A DNA stretch of 64,000 nt, from the NCBI GenBank assembly GCA_017347445.1, contig AP021856.1, forward strand, positions 1,682,613 to 1,746,612. The letters run 5' to 3'. This DNA is from Candidatus Brocadia pituitae. Its GTDB lineage: Bacteria; Planctomycetota; Brocadiia; Brocadiales; Brocadiaceae. A program made the translations under genes and the position numbers. The notes beneath the pieces were generated by a model. The model did no database searches and had not been told where the DNA came from. It was given only the letters and a program-made list of their open reading frames with translations. Shown one piece after another: positions 36,314 through 47,200 of this stretch (position 1 is its first letter; every line of letters begins with the position of its first letter).

Positions 36314-38740
36314 ATGTCCCGCAAGGATGATTCGATGAAGAGCAAAAGTCGCAGTCACATGGTTATTGTAGAAGCCTACGAGGGTTTTATCGAGTATCTC
36401 TCTGACGAACCAGAGGAACGCGAATCCATGCAGGGACTTGGACTTCCGGTGGAAGAAATTGCAGAATATCTTGATTGCCGAATCACTATCCTTGGATGGG
36501 ATCAGTGGTATCGGTTTGAGCAAAGAGAGACCTGGGTACCAACACCTGCTACACGGCCCGTGTTGCAACCCGATTTTAGCAATCCGCCGTCGGCGTTTAC
36601 ATCACCAAGGTTAAAACGAATTTCAATTCCCGCAAGAGATCCTGATTACGGTCTCTTATTTAACGAAAAGGGTTTGAGTCCACGATCTTACGGGCTTATT
36701 AATGACAGCGGTTTGTTATTTTTTGCTTCCTATTGTCTGAACAAGGAACTCCAGGCATTTTATAAAAAAGACCCCTTTCATATTGCCATCATGCCCATGT
36801 GGGGCGGCGTCGGGTATGTTGCACAGATGGCAAGGGCAACCCAGGTTCCCGATACTGTAAACGTTCCTTTTGTGGTTGTGGTTACGGATAAATCTATCAA
36901 CCGCCAGTTAGCCAACCAGGAGGGAGTTTGGACCAGGCATGCGATCATACGCCGTCAGATGGAAGACGTCTCACTTGCCTTAGCTGATATGTCTCTGGTT
37001 TTCGGACCGAGGGGGAAGGAGATTGCTGATGCAGGCAGGTTGCCCGGTGCTTCTGCTCCGGTTTGTGTGCCCCGTCGTATCGGAAATTCCCTACTCGATA
37101 AAATTGCTCGTGTATCGGAAACGCCCGCTGGTATTCAAATGCCTCTGCAATTCTTCCTCTACGAGCCTCAACAGGCATCATCAGGTGTGCTGACTGCCCT
37201 GGATGCCGTTACTCTTTTAGCAGGTCAGGGAATCTATTTAAAACGGCCGATGATCAGCGCCGGTACGTCGATGACCTTTGCTCCTATGAAACCGCGGGAG
37301 TTTCCTGAATACTGGTCGTCTCGTGGAGCCGTACGCGAACTTATCCGGGAACACCAATGGGAATGGAGGAAGGATTATCCACGACTTGAACAGGTCTTTC
37401 CTGTTCGTCTTTACCCCAGTTTCTTTGATCATCTCCCAAATATCTGGGCAGAGCTCGCCCGTGGCTCCCTGGTACTTCTCTCTCCGGCAGCCGCAGAAGG
37501 GTTGGCGCCGGGAGAAATTCTTCCCCGGGAGGTTTTGATTCAGGGAGACCCATTGCCAGAGAACGTGGCAGATTGTCTGAAAAAAATTGCGGGAACAGAT
37601 ATCACAAAATTGGATCAAATCAGACGGGAATTGTGTTTGCGGGTTTTAGAGGCACACCGGGAAAATCGACGAAACATCCTTGTCGGGGAAGTCAAGGAAG
37701 CCCTTGAACAGATGCTTTACTTCCGTCCCAAACCGCAAGATCTATCACGGATTGCTCTGATATTTCTCGACCGCCGCATGCCCCTTCGGACGCTTGTGCA
37801 GAAGGACGAGCCACCTTCCCTGTCAGCGTTACGGCCTGGTGCAAGAAAAGGGATGCTCTCCGTTGTCGTAACGTGCTATGAAATGGGTGTTATGATTAAG
37901 GAATCTGTGGAAAGTGTTTGGGCTTCAGAGCGTCAGCCTGGCGAGGTGTTGCTCGTCGATGATGGTTCATACGGGGAAGAAACCCTTGGGAGAATCAAGG
38001 AACTCGAACAATATGCATCTGAAAAAGGACTTCCTCTAAAAATTATTCGACAACGAAACCAGGGGTTGGCTTCGGCCAGAAATACTGGCCTAAAGGCAGC
38101 AAATGGAGAGTTCATCTCCTTCCTTGATGGTGACGATATCATAGAGCCTCAATTTTATCAGATTGCCCTGAAAATTCTGGAAGGACATCCGCGTTTAGGT
38201 GGAGTTGCTGCATGGGCATGTATCTTTGGTGCGAACATTGTTGATGGCTTTTGGAATGCCCCACAACCAGAATTTCCATTCCTGTTCATTGAGAATAGCA
38301 TAATTGTCCCCTGTGTAACACGTACGGAACTCATAAGAAGTCTTGGTGGTTATGACGCACGCCAGCGATATAACTATGAAGACTGGGAATTAGGCATTCG
38401 AATGCTCGCATCTGGTTGGCCGATTGTAACCGTTCCCATGCATCTTTTAAAGTACCGCGTCCGCAGTGATTCACTCTACCGAAGCATGACCGATGTACAG
38501 AATCAGGTCATGCGGGAATTGTTATTCAATACCCATCGGGAAACCGTTTCTAAATTTGCCATTGAAGTTGCCATGCAACTAGAGAATCAATGGAAGACTA
38601 TTGCTTATTCCAATTCAATTTCACCGCTGCCTGATCAACACCACAATAGAGACGCTTCTTTTCATAAGATACTTTTAAAAACAACCAAGAGGCTTCTTAC
38701 GTGGTTATCCAGCACCGGAAATGATATAAATCTCGTATGA
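36314..38740 (+). CDS. two-domain glycosyltransferase with C-terminal GT2
   Basis: An 808-residue cytoplasmic protein. Residues 1 to about 510 resemble a GT4-like GT-B fold, with FHIAIMPMWGGVGYVAQMAR and LADMSLVFGPRGKEIADAGR, but the usual donor-binding E-x7-E is not clear. Residues about 515-740 form a GT2 (GT-A) domain: LSVVVTCYEMGVMIKESVES, VLLVDDGSYGEET, NQGLASARNTGLKAANGEFI and the metal-binding FLDGDD, with ED in NYEDWELGIRM as likely base. The ATG at 36314 has AAGGA upstream. The last 4 bases overlap the next gene. Confidence 0.82.
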   Translation: MSRKDDSMKSKSRSHMVIVEAYEGFIEYLSDEPEERESMQGLGLPVEEIAEYLDCRITILGWDQWYRFEQRETWVPTPATRPVLQPDFSNPPSAFTSPRLKRISIPARDPDYGLLFNEKGLSPRSYGLINDSGLLFFASYCLNKELQAFYKKDPFHIAIMPMWGGVGYVAQMARATQVPDTVNVPFVVVVTDKSINRQLANQEGVWTRHAIIRRQMEDVSLALADMSLVFGPRGKEIADAGRLPGASAPVCVPRRIGNSLLDKIARVSETPAGIQMPLQFFLYEPQQASSGVLTALDAVTLLAGQGIYLKRPMISAGTSMTFAPMKPREFPEYWSSRGAVRELIREHQWEWRKDYPRLEQVFPVRLYPSFFDHLPNIWAELARGSLVLLSPAAAEGLAPGEILPREVLIQGDPLPENVADCLKKIAGTDITKLDQIRRELCLRVLEAHRENRRNILVGEVKEALEQMLYFRPKPQDLSRIALIFLDRRMPLRTLVQKDEPPSLSALRPGARKGMLSVVVTCYEMGVMIKESVESVWASERQPGEVLLVDDGSYGEETLGRIKELEQYASEKGLPLKIIRQRNQGLASARNTGLKAANGEFISFLDGDDIIEPQFYQIALKILEGHPRLGGVAAWACIFGANIVDGFWNAPQPEFPFLFIENSIIVPCVTRTELIRSLGGYDARQRYNYEDWELGIRMLASGWPIVTVPMHLLKYRVRSDSLYRSMTDVQNQVMRELLFNTHRETVSKFAIEVAMQLENQWKTIAYSNSISPLPDQHHNRDASFHKILLKTTKRLLTWLSSTGNDINLV

Positions 38741-40998
38741 AACACTTGATTATCTGTCGTGAATATCCTCCCGCCCCGGGCGGAGGTATAGGAACATATG
38801 TAGCCCATATCACTCGGCTGCTTGCCGAAAGCGGGGAGACCGTCCATGTAATTGGTCAGCTTTGGGAAGGAGCTGAAAAGAAAGTTGAGGAAAAATATCA
38901 TGGAAGGCTGATTATTCATCGTATCCATTTTAAAGATTGGCCAGCATTTATAAGCAGAAAATCCGGTTCCACTACTAAGTCCAAAGAGGAACTAGGTCTT
39001 TTGGAATCGAGTTTTCCACCTCAATATTTTTCCTGGGCGGCTTGTCACCTTGCAGAACGACTTATCGAGGAGGAAGAAATCGACGTAATTGAAGCCCAGG
39101 AATATGAGGCACCGCTGTATTACCTCCAGCTTAGACGCGTCCTTGGGTTTGGACCAAAAAGATGTCCTCCCTGCATCGTTCACCTTCATTCCCCAACCGA
39201 GTTTATAGCACAACACAATGATTGGGATATTTGTGTGCCAGATACACTGACGGCAAAACGACTCGAGGATTATAGTATTACTACTGCCGATGCGCTACTT
39301 TGTCCTAGCAGATATCTTGCACGTCAAGTAGAAACGCATTATGGATTAAAAGAAGGTATTGTTTCTGTTATTCCGTATCCAATGGGTGACACTCCTCTCC
39401 TCGAAAGGGACAAGCATACATGGGAACAGGGAACAATCTGTTATATAGGACGACTTGAAAGGCGAAAGGGAATAATAGAATGGATTGACGCTGCAGTTGC
39501 CGTTGCAAGCAATTATCCGCTGGCGCATTTTGAATTCGTAGGTGCTAATATTCTTGGCACCGAAGAAATGAGCGGTGAGGAATTTGTAAAACGCCGCATT
39601 CCTGATGATTTAATGCTAAGGTTTCACTTCCGTGGACAACAGAACCGTTCGTCCCTTTTGCAGTTCCTTGCAGGTGCCCGTATAGCAGTTGTTCCATCAC
39701 GTTGGGAAAATCTTCCCAATACCTGCATTGAGGCAATGAGCTCTGGTCTGCCCGTCCTTGCAACAGCCGAGGGTGGGATGCCAGAGATGGTCATGGACAA
39801 TCGAACCGGTTGGATCGCTGCCAATGCGAGTGTCGATGAACTAATCAAGGCTCTGCGGCGCGCACTTGATACACCACCGGTGAAAATTGCCGAAATGGGT
39901 CGTTGTGCATCATCGGATATCAAACGAATATGCGACAACAGGAAAATTGTAGAAAGTCATTTAGATTTCCGTAGTCAGGTTGTTAACAAAGGGGCAAAGC
40001 ACTCGGTACACTTTCCATTGAATTTACCATGGAACAAAAGGTCACTTTCAAGCAGCTTAACACGCCACACATCACAAAGCAAAGGCAAGACAGGAATTGC
40101 CTTTGTGGTTACTTGTTACAACACCGGGCAATTTCTTGAGGCTTGCTTGCGGAGTATCGAACAACAGACGAAGCAACCAGCTATCGTGATTATCGTAGAT
40201 GACAAATCAACGGAAGGACAGACATTAAAAGTTCTCCGTAAAGTACAGCAGGATGGATGGCAGGTTATTCATAAAAAAAATGGAGACCTCATACCCGCTA
40301 AGAATACAGGAATGAATACTATCCTTTGTTCTCAACCAGATATCCTTGGTTTTGTTTTTCTCAAGGCAGAGGATCGGTTGAACCACGGTTTTGTTGCTGC
40401 ATGTGAATCGGTCCTCCAGCAATGTCCCGAAGTTGGTCTTGTCTCCTGCTGGACTCAACATTATGGAACTGATAACAAAATATGGATCAAGCCCTGTCCA
40501 GGCTTTCCTTATCAATGGCTGACAAACGAGGCTGCTCCTTTCAGCGTTGTACGGGCCGATGCATTCCCTGAGGCCGGTTACTTTCGATCTGGGCTGAGTG
40601 AAGGATATGATGTTTGGGACCTTTTTAATGCCGTTATGGTTGCAGGATGGGTTGCTGTGACCATACCGGCGATACTGGGCAAGCAACGGGTCTGGAATAA
40701 TCAGTTGTCATGTATTACAAAATCGCGGTTCTCTGGAAAGATGCAAAGGAACCTTCTTGAAAGATTTCCGGAGATCATCACGAGAGATGCCAAGGACATC
40801 GTGTTCCTTTCACAGCCTAATTTTGAATACTCACTATGGGAAGAGGCTTTTACAATCCAAAAACATCTCAAGATATCACAAAAAGTACTCCACCTCCCTG
40901 TCGGAAATGGCTTATGGATACTGAAAAGGATAAAGAATAAAATACTTTGGTACGCACCTGGCTGGATGGCCAGATTGATTTCCCGTGTAACTAATTGA
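38737..40998 (+). CDS. GT4-GT2 fused glycosyltransferase
   Basis: A 753-residue bifunctional enzyme. Residues 1 to about 410 are a GT4 family GT-B protein: REYPPAPGGGIGTYVAHITR, YIGRLERRKGIIEWIDAAVA and the donor-binding region VPSRWENLPNTCIEAMSSGL with PVLATAEGGMPEMV. Residues about 450-690 are a GT2-like domain (IAFVVTCYNTGQFLEACLRS, IIVDDKSTEG, KNTGMNTILC), but the usual DxD is replaced by KAEDRLNHG, so this half may be weak or inactive. It starts inside the preceding gene (ATGA overlap). Confidence 0.85.
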   Translation: MKHLIICREYPPAPGGGIGTYVAHITRLLAESGETVHVIGQLWEGAEKKVEEKYHGRLIIHRIHFKDWPAFISRKSGSTTKSKEELGLLESSFPPQYFSWAACHLAERLIEEEEIDVIEAQEYEAPLYYLQLRRVLGFGPKRCPPCIVHLHSPTEFIAQHNDWDICVPDTLTAKRLEDYSITTADALLCPSRYLARQVETHYGLKEGIVSVIPYPMGDTPLLERDKHTWEQGTICYIGRLERRKGIIEWIDAAVAVASNYPLAHFEFVGANILGTEEMSGEEFVKRRIPDDLMLRFHFRGQQNRSSLLQFLAGARIAVVPSRWENLPNTCIEAMSSGLPVLATAEGGMPEMVMDNRTGWIAANASVDELIKALRRALDTPPVKIAEMGRCASSDIKRICDNRKIVESHLDFRSQVVNKGAKHSVHFPLNLPWNKRSLSSSLTRHTSQSKGKTGIAFVVTCYNTGQFLEACLRSIEQQTKQPAIVIIVDDKSTEGQTLKVLRKVQQDGWQVIHKKNGDLIPAKNTGMNTILCSQPDILGFVFLKAEDRLNHGFVAACESVLQQCPEVGLVSCWTQHYGTDNKIWIKPCPGFPYQWLTNEAAPFSVVRADAFPEAGYFRSGLSEGYDVWDLFNAVMVAGWVAVTIPAILGKQRVWNNQLSCITKSRFSGKMQRNLLERFPEIITRDAKDIVFLSQPNFEYSLWEEAFTIQKHLKISQKVLHLPVGNGLWILKRIKNKILWYAPGWMARLISRVTN

Positions 40999-41015
40999 TG
41001 TAAAACTTTATATTT

Positions 41016-41951
41016 ATGAATATCCTCATATCGGCTATCATTTGCACGCATAATCGCGCTCGGTACCTAATCAAAGCAATTCAAAGTCTGATAGATCAGT
41101 GCATACCCAAAGAAGACTATGAGATCATAATAGTAGATAACTGTTCAACGGACTTCACGAAGGAAGTGGTTGAACAATATTCTTACAGGGTTAATATAAA
41201 ATATTTTTACGAACCAGCGTTGGGGCTTTCATTTGCGCGGAATACCGGCTGGCGCAATGCAAAAGGAAAATACATTGCTTACCTTGATGATGATGCCATT
41301 GCTTGCCCAGGCTGGCTCAACAAAATTTTAGAAGTGTTTGAAACAGTAAGGCCTAGACCTGGGTGTACAGGAGGAAAGGTAATGCCAATATGGGAGACAT
41401 CCAGACCAAAATGGCTGTCGGATTGGCTTTTACACGGTCTTACTATTATCGATTGGTCAGATACTCCTCATGTCTTGCCTAATCTTTCCGAAGAATGGCT
41501 TGTTGGAGCCAATATTGCTTTTCCTGCAGATATTCTCAAAAGGGCCAATGGATTTACTCCAAGCCTTGATCGGGTGGGGAATAATCTCCTGTCAAGTGGC
41601 GACGTATTTCTTGAAAAGCAAATTGTTAAAATGGGATACTCGTGCTTTTATCATCCGGACATTGCTATCGGACATCACATATTCGCATCGCGACTTAATC
41701 AGAAATGGTTCATTCGCAGATATTACTGGCAGGGTGTGTCTGATGCAGTGATGCAGATACTCCAGGAAAGACCCGCAACAGTGCAAAGATTTCGCTATGT
41801 TATATCAAAGGTAAAAATCTTTATAAAATCTCCAAAAAAGATACAACGTCTCATATTGGCAACAGATGATCCGGAACAGTTTACACAAAAGTGTTTTGAT
41901 TTGATAGCATTGGGACATATATACGGCTTGTTAAGAATTGCCAAACTATGA
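41016..41951 (+). CDS. GT2 family glycosyltransferase
   Basis: A 311-residue enzyme of the GT-A fold. SAIICTHNRARYLIKAIQSL starts the domain, IIIVDNCSTDFT follows, then LSFARNTGWRNAKGKYIAYL with DDDA as the metal site. The second half has the acceptor-site region EEWLVGANIAFPADILKRAN and GDVFLEKQIVKMGYS. It is plainly more A/T-rich than the genes upstream, as are the next two, which may mark a later-acquired part of the cluster. ATGA overlap with the next gene suggests translational coupling. Confidence 0.9.
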   Translation: MNILISAIICTHNRARYLIKAIQSLIDQCIPKEDYEIIIVDNCSTDFTKEVVEQYSYRVNIKYFYEPALGLSFARNTGWRNAKGKYIAYLDDDAIACPGWLNKILEVFETVRPRPGCTGGKVMPIWETSRPKWLSDWLLHGLTIIDWSDTPHVLPNLSEEWLVGANIAFPADILKRANGFTPSLDRVGNNLLSSGDVFLEKQIVKMGYSCFYHPDIAIGHHIFASRLNQKWFIRRYYWQGVSDAVMQILQERPATVQRFRYVISKVKIFIKSPKKIQRLILATDDPEQFTQKCFDLIALGHIYGLLRIAKL

Positions 41952-43018
41952 GTTTAAATATTCATATAATCAGAACCCGCCGTCCTCATTGGGGTAAATT
42001 CTCTGGTATAAATCAGTTTTTGAAATATATTGATCATAACAAATACCATATGAATATTTATGTTGCTTCAGACAATGATGATGACTTTCCAATAAAAAAC
42101 ATCATAGTGCAAAGGTGGTTACGCAGTATAGTTCAACGGAATGGCATGCAATATTACAAACTGAGCGATCTCACTGCTGAAATTAAAATATTTCGTAAAT
42201 GCCTATGGAATAAAATTGACGTAATACATTTTATGGATGGTGAACACTCAGCTCAGTATTTGCCGTGGTTATGTAAACTTCCACAAAAAGTCCGGCCTAA
42301 AATTGTCGCCACGTATCATCAACCTCCGGAATTATTAGATTCGCTTATTATGAAGGATATTATTCTAAGACTTGACTGCATTACCTTAGTATCACCGGAG
42401 CAGGTATCATATTTTAAAAAATTCATAGCACCTGAGAAGATACATCTAATCTTACACGGTATAGACACTAACTTCTTTAAACCAGGAGGTGTTTCTAAAG
42501 AAAAAGACAAGTTTAAATGTATTACGGTAGGCCACTGGCTGCGCGATTTTAAGGCTATACGAGAAGTGGCAGAGAAATTGACATCGTATAAAAATATTGA
42601 ATTTCATGTTGTAACCTCTAATTTAACAGGGCCTAAAGTTACCGGATTGGAAGGTTCTACAAATATCGTGCTTTACAGGAATACTATTGATGATACGAGA
42701 TTATTAGAACTCTATCAGCAATCAGATATACTTTTTCTGCCATTATTGCAGTCCACCGCGAATAATGCACTCCTTGAAGGTATTGCCTGTGGGTTGCCTG
42801 TAATATCCACGTATTTGCCGTCAGTGAAGGCATACCTGCCGGGCAGGGAAGCAATTTTAATAAAAGACAATGAACCGGAAAAACTAGTAGAAGCAATATT
42901 ACATTTAGCTCATAGTCCTGAAGATTGTAAGGACTTGTCGTTTAAAGCGCGTAAAAGGGCGGAGGAGCTTGATTGGCGGAATATTACCCCACAATACGAG
43001 GGAGTTTATTCTAAGTAA
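41948..43018 (+). CDS. GT4 family glycosyltransferase
   Basis: A 356-residue GT-B enzyme. The N-terminal acceptor half includes RRPHWGKFSGINQFLKYIDH, the hinge LILHGIDTNFFKPGGV, and the donor half ITVGHWLRDFKAIREVAEKL, then LYQQSDILFLPLLQSTANNA, LLEGIACGLPVISTYLPSVK. The glutamate of the E-x7-E motif is present in LLEGIACG. The first four bases overlap the end of the GT2 gene. Confidence 0.9.
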   Translation: MSLNIHIIRTRRPHWGKFSGINQFLKYIDHNKYHMNIYVASDNDDDFPIKNIIVQRWLRSIVQRNGMQYYKLSDLTAEIKIFRKCLWNKIDVIHFMDGEHSAQYLPWLCKLPQKVRPKIVATYHQPPELLDSLIMKDIILRLDCITLVSPEQVSYFKKFIAPEKIHLILHGIDTNFFKPGGVSKEKDKFKCITVGHWLRDFKAIREVAEKLTSYKNIEFHVVTSNLTGPKVTGLEGSTNIVLYRNTIDDTRLLELYQQSDILFLPLLQSTANNALLEGIACGLPVISTYLPSVKAYLPGREAILIKDNEPEKLVEAILHLAHSPEDCKDLSFKARKRAEELDWRNITPQYEGVYSK

Positions 43019-43073
43019 CAAACGTTTATTTCGATATAGAGGAAACGTAACTTTCGGATAAGAAGCAGATAAA

Positions 43074-44144
43074 ATGTCAAAAAACGAGCGGTTGTTTTGT
43101 TCCAAGCCATTTACATGGTTTGAGATAACCCAAGTAAATGGAATTGGAGAAGTATATATGTGTTGCCCATCGTGGTTAGAGACGCCCATAGGAAACCTTA
43201 GATTCCAATCTGTCATGGAGATATGGAATGGTAAAAAAGCACAGGAAATCAGACATTCGATTCTAGATGGATCCTTCAGCTATTGCAATCGTTCCAGATG
43301 CCCTTTTTTACACACCATGTCGGGGCCGGTTGAGAAGGTTGAAGATGTTACAGATGAAGATTTTAAATTAATAATCAATAAAGAACTTACTATCTTGTCA
43401 TTTGGACCAAAAGAAATTAATTGCTGCTATGATAAATCTTGCAATTTGTCCTGTCCATCATGCCGTACAGAGGTGATTATCGAAAGGAAAAACAGGAAGC
43501 AGATACTGGGAGTACAAAATAAAATTTGTAAAGAAGCACTTAAAGACGCTCAACTTTTATATATCACGGGTTCAGGAGATCCTTTCGGTAGCCCTTTTTT
43601 TAGAAAATGGCTACAAACCATGAAGAAACGAGATATACCCCGGCTTAAGAAGTTACATATCCATACAAATGCGCTATTATGGACACCAAAAATGTGGAAA
43701 ACGATACCAGATGAAATTCAACAAATTGTGAAAACTGCTGAAATATCAATTGACGCAGCAAGCTCAGAAACATACTCTATGAACCGACGTGGTGGATGTT
43801 TTGAAACACTATTAGAAAACCTTGAATTTATCAGCACATTACATGAAAGTATTCCTATGGACTGGGTTGGTATAAGCATGGTAGTTCAGGAAAATAATTT
43901 TAGAGAAATGCCTGATTTTGTACGGCTCGGCAAGCGATTTGGTTTTGGCGTCTATTTCAGCAAATTAGTGGACTGGGGTACCTATTCAGCAGGGGAATTT
44001 TACCGTAGGGCAGTTCATCTTCCTCACCATCCAAGACAGTCAGAGCTTATTGGCTTACTGAAGGACGATATTTTTAATGATCCAATTGTCTGCTTGGGAA
44101 ATTTAACTGAAATGGTACGTGACGAAAACTGTGAGCAAACATAG
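43074..44144 (+). CDS. radical SAM protein with an N-terminal SPASM-like segment
   Basis: A 356-residue protein with two Cys clusters in unusual order. The first, near residues 9-80 (FCSKPF, MCCPSW, SYCNRSRCPF), together with IGNLRFQSVMEIWNGKKAQE, looks like the SPASM auxiliary-cluster domain normally found at the C terminus. The second, CNLSCPSCR (about residues 124-131), is the CxxxCxxC that binds the catalytic 4Fe-4S cluster and SAM. A TIM-barrel-like remainder contains LLYITGSGDPFGSPFFRKWL and AEISIDAASSETY. It lies among glycosyltransferases, so modification of a sugar or a small molecule of the glycan is inferred. Confidence 0.8.
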   Translation: MSKNERLFCSKPFTWFEITQVNGIGEVYMCCPSWLETPIGNLRFQSVMEIWNGKKAQEIRHSILDGSFSYCNRSRCPFLHTMSGPVEKVEDVTDEDFKLIINKELTILSFGPKEINCCYDKSCNLSCPSCRTEVIIERKNRKQILGVQNKICKEALKDAQLLYITGSGDPFGSPFFRKWLQTMKKRDIPRLKKLHIHTNALLWTPKMWKTIPDEIQQIVKTAEISIDAASSETYSMNRRGGCFETLLENLEFISTLHESIPMDWVGISMVVQENNFREMPDFVRLGKRFGFGVYFSKLVDWGTYSAGEFYRRAVHLPHHPRQSELIGLLKDDIFNDPIVCLGNLTEMVRDENCEQT

Positions 44145-44227
44145 ACTGGAAGATTGTTTTTTGTAAATAAGCGGTTGAATAGACTTGAAAAGTGCACATC
44201 AGAACATCTTTAGAACGGAAAGTATCT

Positions 44228-47200
44228 ATGAATATATCTATTATTATACCAGCCCATAATGCAGCTGGCACACTAGGTGAGACGCTTGAGTCTATCCTCA
44301 AACAGACCTTCCAGAATTGGGAGGCAATCGTTGTAGACAATGGTTCAAATGATGGAACGCAAGCGGTTGCTTCAGCTTTTGCTGAAAAAGATCATAGGAT
44401 ACGGATGGTAAGTGAACCGCAGAAGGGTGTAAGCATGGCACGCAACATGGGTATCAAAGCAGCACGATTCGAATGGCTGCTTTTTCTTGACGCCGACGAT
44501 TGGATAGTGTCACAGCATCTGGAACGGATGACGAATGTACTTGCAGCAAACCCTAATCTTGATGGCGTACATTGTGGCTGGATTAATATTGCTCCTGATG
44601 GAAGTCAATTCTGTGACGGCTCCTGCAAGGAGGAAGGGGACCTGTTTAATTCATTTGTAAGCACCTGCCTCTTTGCGATTCATGCCTGTATTATCCGTCG
44701 ATCGGTCGTTATGTCAGTTGGGGGCTTTGATACGTCACTCGTCACCTGTGAGGACTGGGATCTCTGGCAACGAATAGCCCGCACAGGTGTGAATTTTGGT
44801 GCAGTTCACGAAGCGCTTTCATTCTATCGTATGCGACAAGGTTCCGCTTCGCGGAATGGCTTTCAGCTATTTATAGACGGTCTTCGCGTAATCGAACGAG
44901 GACATTCGTCTGATCCACGTGTACCTAATCCGCGTCCAGAAAACGCGAATGGTCTGCCGGTAACACAGCTTCCAACTGCCAGGTTCAATTTTATGTGCTG
45001 GTGTGCTGGTCTCTTTATTGGAACCGGCATGGATGCCAGGCCCTTGCTCAATACCAATAACAATATTCAAGACGTAATCATTGATCCGGAAACCATCGCT
45101 AATAATATCTTCAATTCCGCGTTAATCCATGCGTGTCAAACAAAAAATGCTTGCAGTAAGTTCTGGCCTGGCATTGAGCCATCCGTTAAAGAATTTTTAT
45201 TCGCTCTCGAGAAACAGTCACAGATAATTGGGCTGGCTCATCGCACAATGTCTATGATATATGCACTACAACACGCGCCTTTTAATAATTCTTCTCCATC
45301 GTACGCGATACACGTTGAAATCACAAAACCTATTCATGATATAATGACGCCGGAAAATATAGAGCGGGTCAATTGCAATATCGAACTCGAGGGCACATTT
45401 CTTGGAAACATAGTATTGCCTGTTTATGATAAAGTGCTTCCACGGTATATATTGACAGATGCTATTGCGGAAAGATTTGCATGGCAAATCCTGGGCAGAC
45501 ACCTTGAACATTCGGTATATCCGGGTTTAAATATCGTACGAGAAAAAAATGGTTTTTCGATTTGGAGAAAAAACCGGCGTCTAACAAAAACTATTACCAA
45601 TGAGAATGCGCAAACTATTAAACAAAAAATGCACGACGAGATTGGCTGGATAGTGTTCTTGCAAGAAATTTGTGGGTGTCATAACTGGACTTTTCAAAGT
45701 TTCTATGCTCCTAATTGGAAGGTATTCTTAAAAGCAACAGGCTGGAAAGTGTTTTTGCAGGAATTTATGAAGTGCAAGATTACGACTATAATGGGTTTTC
45801 TTATTAAGGCGAAAAACGGAAAATATATCGTAGATGATGGTGGTTTTACTTTAGATATTAGTGATGAATTTACGGATATAAAGGTTTTAAGTGAAAAATT
45901 AGATCTACTGATAACAGTAGGCGGAGTACCGATCGGTGTGGTAACTATACCGGTTCATCGAAATGTTGTGCGCGCTCTTGAACTACGTTATGCTATTGTA
46001 AAAGCGAGTGGTTATGAATTATGTCGTGCTGCCGTTCGCGAAGGGTTGCTTGGCAAACCATTAACAGATAAACCACTATCACTTCGGGACCGTCTAAAAG
46101 CTGCAAAGGTATCATTACTCCAAGGTAATAAAGATACCACATTTTCAAAAACACATATAGAATTCAAATTTACTCCAGAAATAGATTGTATTCTCAATTA
46201 CATGTTATATCCAAAAGATGCATGCATAATACTTGGACGTCGCCTGCATAAAGAGTTAGGAACCAGCGTTTCACGACGTGCAATGCTTCCTCCTTCCCTT
46301 TCAAGTGAGCTTATAAATGCCGCTCGGGTTACTGGTGAGCCTGTATTTATATCCCTATCTCAGGACGAACAGCCAAAGCATATAATGTATATGCCAGAAG
46401 TGGTTTGTCATCCATTGCAGGAAAAACAGTCGTCTACCACGGCAGTAAGTAATAATACAACAACGCAAGAAGACAAATTAGTATCAAGTGGTCAGGAATA
46501 CTTTAATAATTATTTTGCAGAAAAAGAGGATCCCTGGAATTACACCAGCGCCTACGAACAGAAGAAATACGAGCAAACACTGGCGATGCTTCCGCGCCTT
46601 CGGATTAGAAATGCTTTAGAGATTGCCTGTGCTGAAGGTCATTTTACGATGCAACTTGCACCTCGTGTTGATAGCCTTATTGCTGCTGATATTTCACAGA
46701 TAGCAGTTGACCGTGCTGCAAAGCGTTGCAAGAATACAAAAAATATCCGCTTTCAGCAGCTTGATCTGGTGCGTGACCCACTCCCAGGAATCTTTGAGTT
46801 AATTGTTTGCAGTGAGGTGCTTTATTATGTTGGTGAATATGATACCCTGAAGATTGTTGCGCACAAACTTGTAGATGCTCTTCAGCCTAAAGGATACCTC
46901 TTAATGGCAAATGCAAATGTCCTTGTAGACGATCCCGATCATACAGGTTTTGACTGGGAAGTTCCTTTCGGAATTGAGACCATTAGCAAAACATTCGTAG
47001 GAATCCGTGATATTCGGCTTGTAAAGGAAATCAGGACGCCACTCTACCGTATTCAGCTTTTCCAAAAACGCACTCGTATGCGCAGGCCATTTTGTCACAA
47101 TACACCGGAAATTATTAATTTAAAGTATCAACCAACACCAATTGAGCCAAATGTTGCAGCGTATGTGAGATGGCGCAGTGGTGGTCATCCACATAGCAGC

